A stretch of DNA of 44,151 nt from RUG100 sp034927505 (lineage in GTDB: Bacteria > Bacillota > Clostridia > Peptostreptococcales > Anaerovoracaceae): NCBI GenBank assembly GCA_034927505.1, contig JAYFPY010000023.1:1-44151 (forward strand), written 5' to 3'. How positions within the stretch are numbered: the stretch's first letter is position 1; every line of letters begins with the position of its first letter. Below, piece after piece: positions 42,407 to 44,151 of this stretch. A model generated the notes under the pieces. It did not search any database, was not told the DNA's origin, and saw nothing but the letters and a program-made list of their open reading frames with translations. The position numbers and the translations under genes are program-made.

Positions 42407-43990
42407 ATGGAAACTTTTGGTCTTGAAAAGTTGGGAATAATAAACCCAAAAGCGGTGTACCGCAATTTGTCGCCGGCAAAGCTGACTGAGGCTGCTCTCA
42501 GAAGAGAAGAAGGAGTCCTCAGCGATACAGGTGCTCTGGTTGTAGACACCGGCAAGTATACCGGCAGGTCCCCTAACGACAAATTCATCGTCGATACGGC
42601 AGGCATACACGATAAGATCTCGTGGGGAAAAGTAAACGTTCCCATCGAAAGAGAAAAATTCAATGCCATACAGGCAAAGATGGTTGCTTATCTGCAGGAT
42701 CGGGAGATTTTCATATTTGACGGGATGGTAGGAGCGGACCCTGTCTGCACTAAGAAATTCCGTATAGTAAACGAACTGGCCAGCCAGAACATGTTTATCA
42801 GAAATCTGCTGATCAGACCGACAAAAGAGGAACTGGCAAACTACGGAGAGGCTGATTTCACAATCATATGCGCGCCGGGATTCAAGTGCATCCCTGAAAT
42901 AGACGGAGTGAATACCGAAGCTGCAATAATGATAGATTACGAAGCCAAGATGGTCCTGATCGCAGGATCCCAGTATGCAGGCGAGATCAAGAAGAGTGTA
43001 TTCTCTGTAATGAACTTCCTGATGCCGACTGAAAATGTGCTGCCGATGCACTGCTCGGCAAACATGGATCCTGAAACGAAAGATACAGCAGTATTCTTTG
43101 GCTTGTCGGGAACAGGCAAGACGACACTGTCGGCCGATCCGAACAGAAAGCTGATCGGCGACGACGAGCACGGCTGGTCCGACAGAGGGATCTTCAACTT
43201 TGAAGGTGGATGCTATGCAAAGTGCATCAACCTGGATCCGGAAAATGAGCCGGACATTTACGGCGCCATCAAATTCGGAAGCCTGGTGGAGAATGTTATC
43301 ATGGACGATGACAGACATCCGGATTATGAAGACAATTCCATCACCGACAATACAAGAGTCGGATATCCGGTAGACTACATAAACAATGCAGCGATCCCGG
43401 GGATCGGCGGAATACCAAGCGTAGTCATATTCCTGACTGCAGACAGCTTCGGAGTGCTGCCTCCTATCAGCAGACTGGACAAGAATGCAGCAATGTATCA
43501 CTTCGTTACCGGCTTTACATCAAAGGTGGCGGGAACAGAGCGGGGCATCACCGAACCGGTGCCGACATTCTCGACTCTCTTCGGCGAACCGTTCATGCCG
43601 ATGGATCCGAATGTATATGCAGATATGCTGGGCGAAAAGATCGACAAGTACGACACAAAGGTTTATCTGGTAAATACGGGATGGACCGGCGGTCCTTACG
43701 GAACAGGCTCAAGAATGAAACTGAAATACACGAGAGCAATGATTACAGCAGCGCTCAACGGAACGTTCGACAGTGTTGAATACAAGCATGACGAACTGTT
43801 CAATCTGGACATACCTCAGAGCTGTCCCAATGCACCGGCAGAGATCATGAATCCGAGAGATACCTGGGAAGACAAGGCGGCTTATGACAAGATGGCCAAA
43901 AAGCTGGCCGGCATGTTCTACAGCAACTTCAAAGAGAAGTATCCGAACATGAGCAAGAATATCGTCGAAGCAGGTCCAAAAGGCGAATAA
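42407..43990 (+). CDS. pckA: Phosphoenolpyruvate carboxykinase (ATP)
   Basis: Interconverts oxaloacetate + ATP and PEP + CO2 + ADP. 527 residues, normal for the ATP class. 'TGKYTGRSPNDKFIVD' near the N-terminus, the P-loop GLSGTGKT (~232-239), kinase-2 'LIGDDEHGW' and 'NTGWTGGPYGTGSRM' are diagnostic. The start follows AGGAGG. In anaerobes it often works in the carboxylating direction, fixing CO2 to oxaloacetate; direction cannot be told from sequence. Confidence 0.96.
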   Translation: METFGLEKLGIINPKAVYRNLSPAKLTEAALRREEGVLSDTGALVVDTGKYTGRSPNDKFIVDTAGIHDKISWGKVNVPIEREKFNAIQAKMVAYLQDREIFIFDGMVGADPVCTKKFRIVNELASQNMFIRNLLIRPTKEELANYGEADFTIICAPGFKCIPEIDGVNTEAAIMIDYEAKMVLIAGSQYAGEIKKSVFSVMNFLMPTENVLPMHCSANMDPETKDTAVFFGLSGTGKTTLSADPNRKLIGDDEHGWSDRGIFNFEGGCYAKCINLDPENEPDIYGAIKFGSLVENVIMDDDRHPDYEDNSITDNTRVGYPVDYINNAAIPGIGGIPSVVIFLTADSFGVLPPISRLDKNAAMYHFVTGFTSKVAGTERGITEPVPTFSTLFGEPFMPMDPNVYADMLGEKIDKYDTKVYLVNTGWTGGPYGTGSRMKLKYTRAMITAALNGTFDSVEYKHDELFNLDIPQSCPNAPAEIMNPRDTWEDKAAYDKMAKKLAGMFYSNFKEKYPNMSKNIVEAGPKGE

Positions 43991-44042
43991 TCGTTGACTT
44001 TTAAGGAATTAACTTTTCTTTTGCAGCAAAACAGATGAAAAT

Positions 44043-44080
44043 ATCCCGCAATCAAAGCAATAGCAATGGCTGCGGGATTT
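44043..44080. terminator. Terminator after pckA, probably bidirectional
   Basis: ATCCCGCA (44043-44050) pairs with TGCGGGAT (44071-44078), with an inner GCAATAGC loop region and a short T-run after. A/T-rich sequence on both sides would allow it to serve a convergent gene too. Confidence 0.7.
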
Positions 44081-44107
44081 CGTATTTATTCATTAGTTGT
44101 TGTGTAT

Positions 44108-44151
44108 TCAGGCCTTTTTGCTGAAGCCGGTAATTTTTTTTATCTCTGACA
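44108..44151 (-). CDS. Possible C-terminal end of a convergent gene (partial)
   Basis: Read from the right edge on the - strand, one frame is open for 13 residues (ending EIKKITGFSKKA) to a TGA at 44108-44110, with a hairpin beyond. Basic, protein-like and well placed before a bidirectional terminator, but far too short to identify. Confidence 0.25.
   Translation of the reverse strand, partial: SEIKKITGFSKKA

Noticed and set aside
42383..43501. A 372-codon antisense frame opposite pckA
   Set aside because: Shadow of pckA codon use; composition is not protein-like and no start signal is present.
1..44151. Transposase, integrase or phage genes around the toxin array
   Set aside because: No such coding frame or terminal repeats were found; cassette change by recombination needs none.

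Overview
The window looks like chromosome from an anaerobic, mid-GC Gram-positive bacterium of the Clostridia. The basis is strong GGAGG-type ribosome sites, a T-box leader, type VIIb secretion genes (essB, essC), [FeFe]-hydrogenase maturases (hydE, hydG, hydF), ATP-type PEP carboxykinase and NlpC/P60 wall hydrolases with Fn3 domains. I cannot name the species. All confident genes are on the + strand. No rRNA, tRNA, CRISPR array, insertion sequence or origin was seen.

Region 1 (1-5511) is a polymorphic-toxin locus, clearly more AT-rich than the rest. It opens with the 3' end of an RHS-repeat gene whose variable tip ends in a glycine-rich hydrophobic segment. Behind it lie alternating modules. 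Three are start-less fragments homologous to the end of that tip (tails B, C and D). The others are genes for multi-pass membrane proteins of one family (I call them Imm1-Imm4), ending with a different two-helix membrane protein. This is the layout of a silent library of alternative toxin tips, each with its own immunity gene. The tip and partner types suggest a membrane-active toxin.

Region 2 (5050-10937) has a DUF2628-like membrane protein, then essB and essC, the channel-associated pseudokinase and motor ATPase of type VIIb secretion. Their position suggests export of toxins from this locus. Region 3 (11012-15609) holds glyA and two tandem secreted NlpC/P60 proteins that share an unusual, almost superimposable promoter region with OmpR-family (WalR-like) direct repeats.

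Region 4 (15640-25762) is branched-chain amino-acid synthesis: a T-box-controlled leuA-leuC-leuD-leuB operon, then ilvB-ilvN-ilvC-ilvD from its own promoter. Together they cover all steps except threonine deaminase and the transaminase. Region 5 (25785-30026) is a Cache-type histidine kinase with an apparently leaderless start, a response regulator fused to a DUF2294/MpsC-like domain, and an amino-acid permease.

Region 6 (30027-34016) is a hydE-hydG-hydF operon behind an unexplained structured leader with its own terminator. Region 7 (34019-39776) has a tyrosine phosphatase gene broken by one in-frame TAA, a 1410-residue mosaic secreted protein and a 54-residue Cys-rich membrane protein. Region 8 (39815-44151) has a Ktr/Trk potassium uptake pair, rpmE with a structured leader, pckA, and probably the end of a convergent gene.

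The strongest candidate for an undescribed system is the tip/immunity cassette array at 447-5045 next to the type VII secretion genes.
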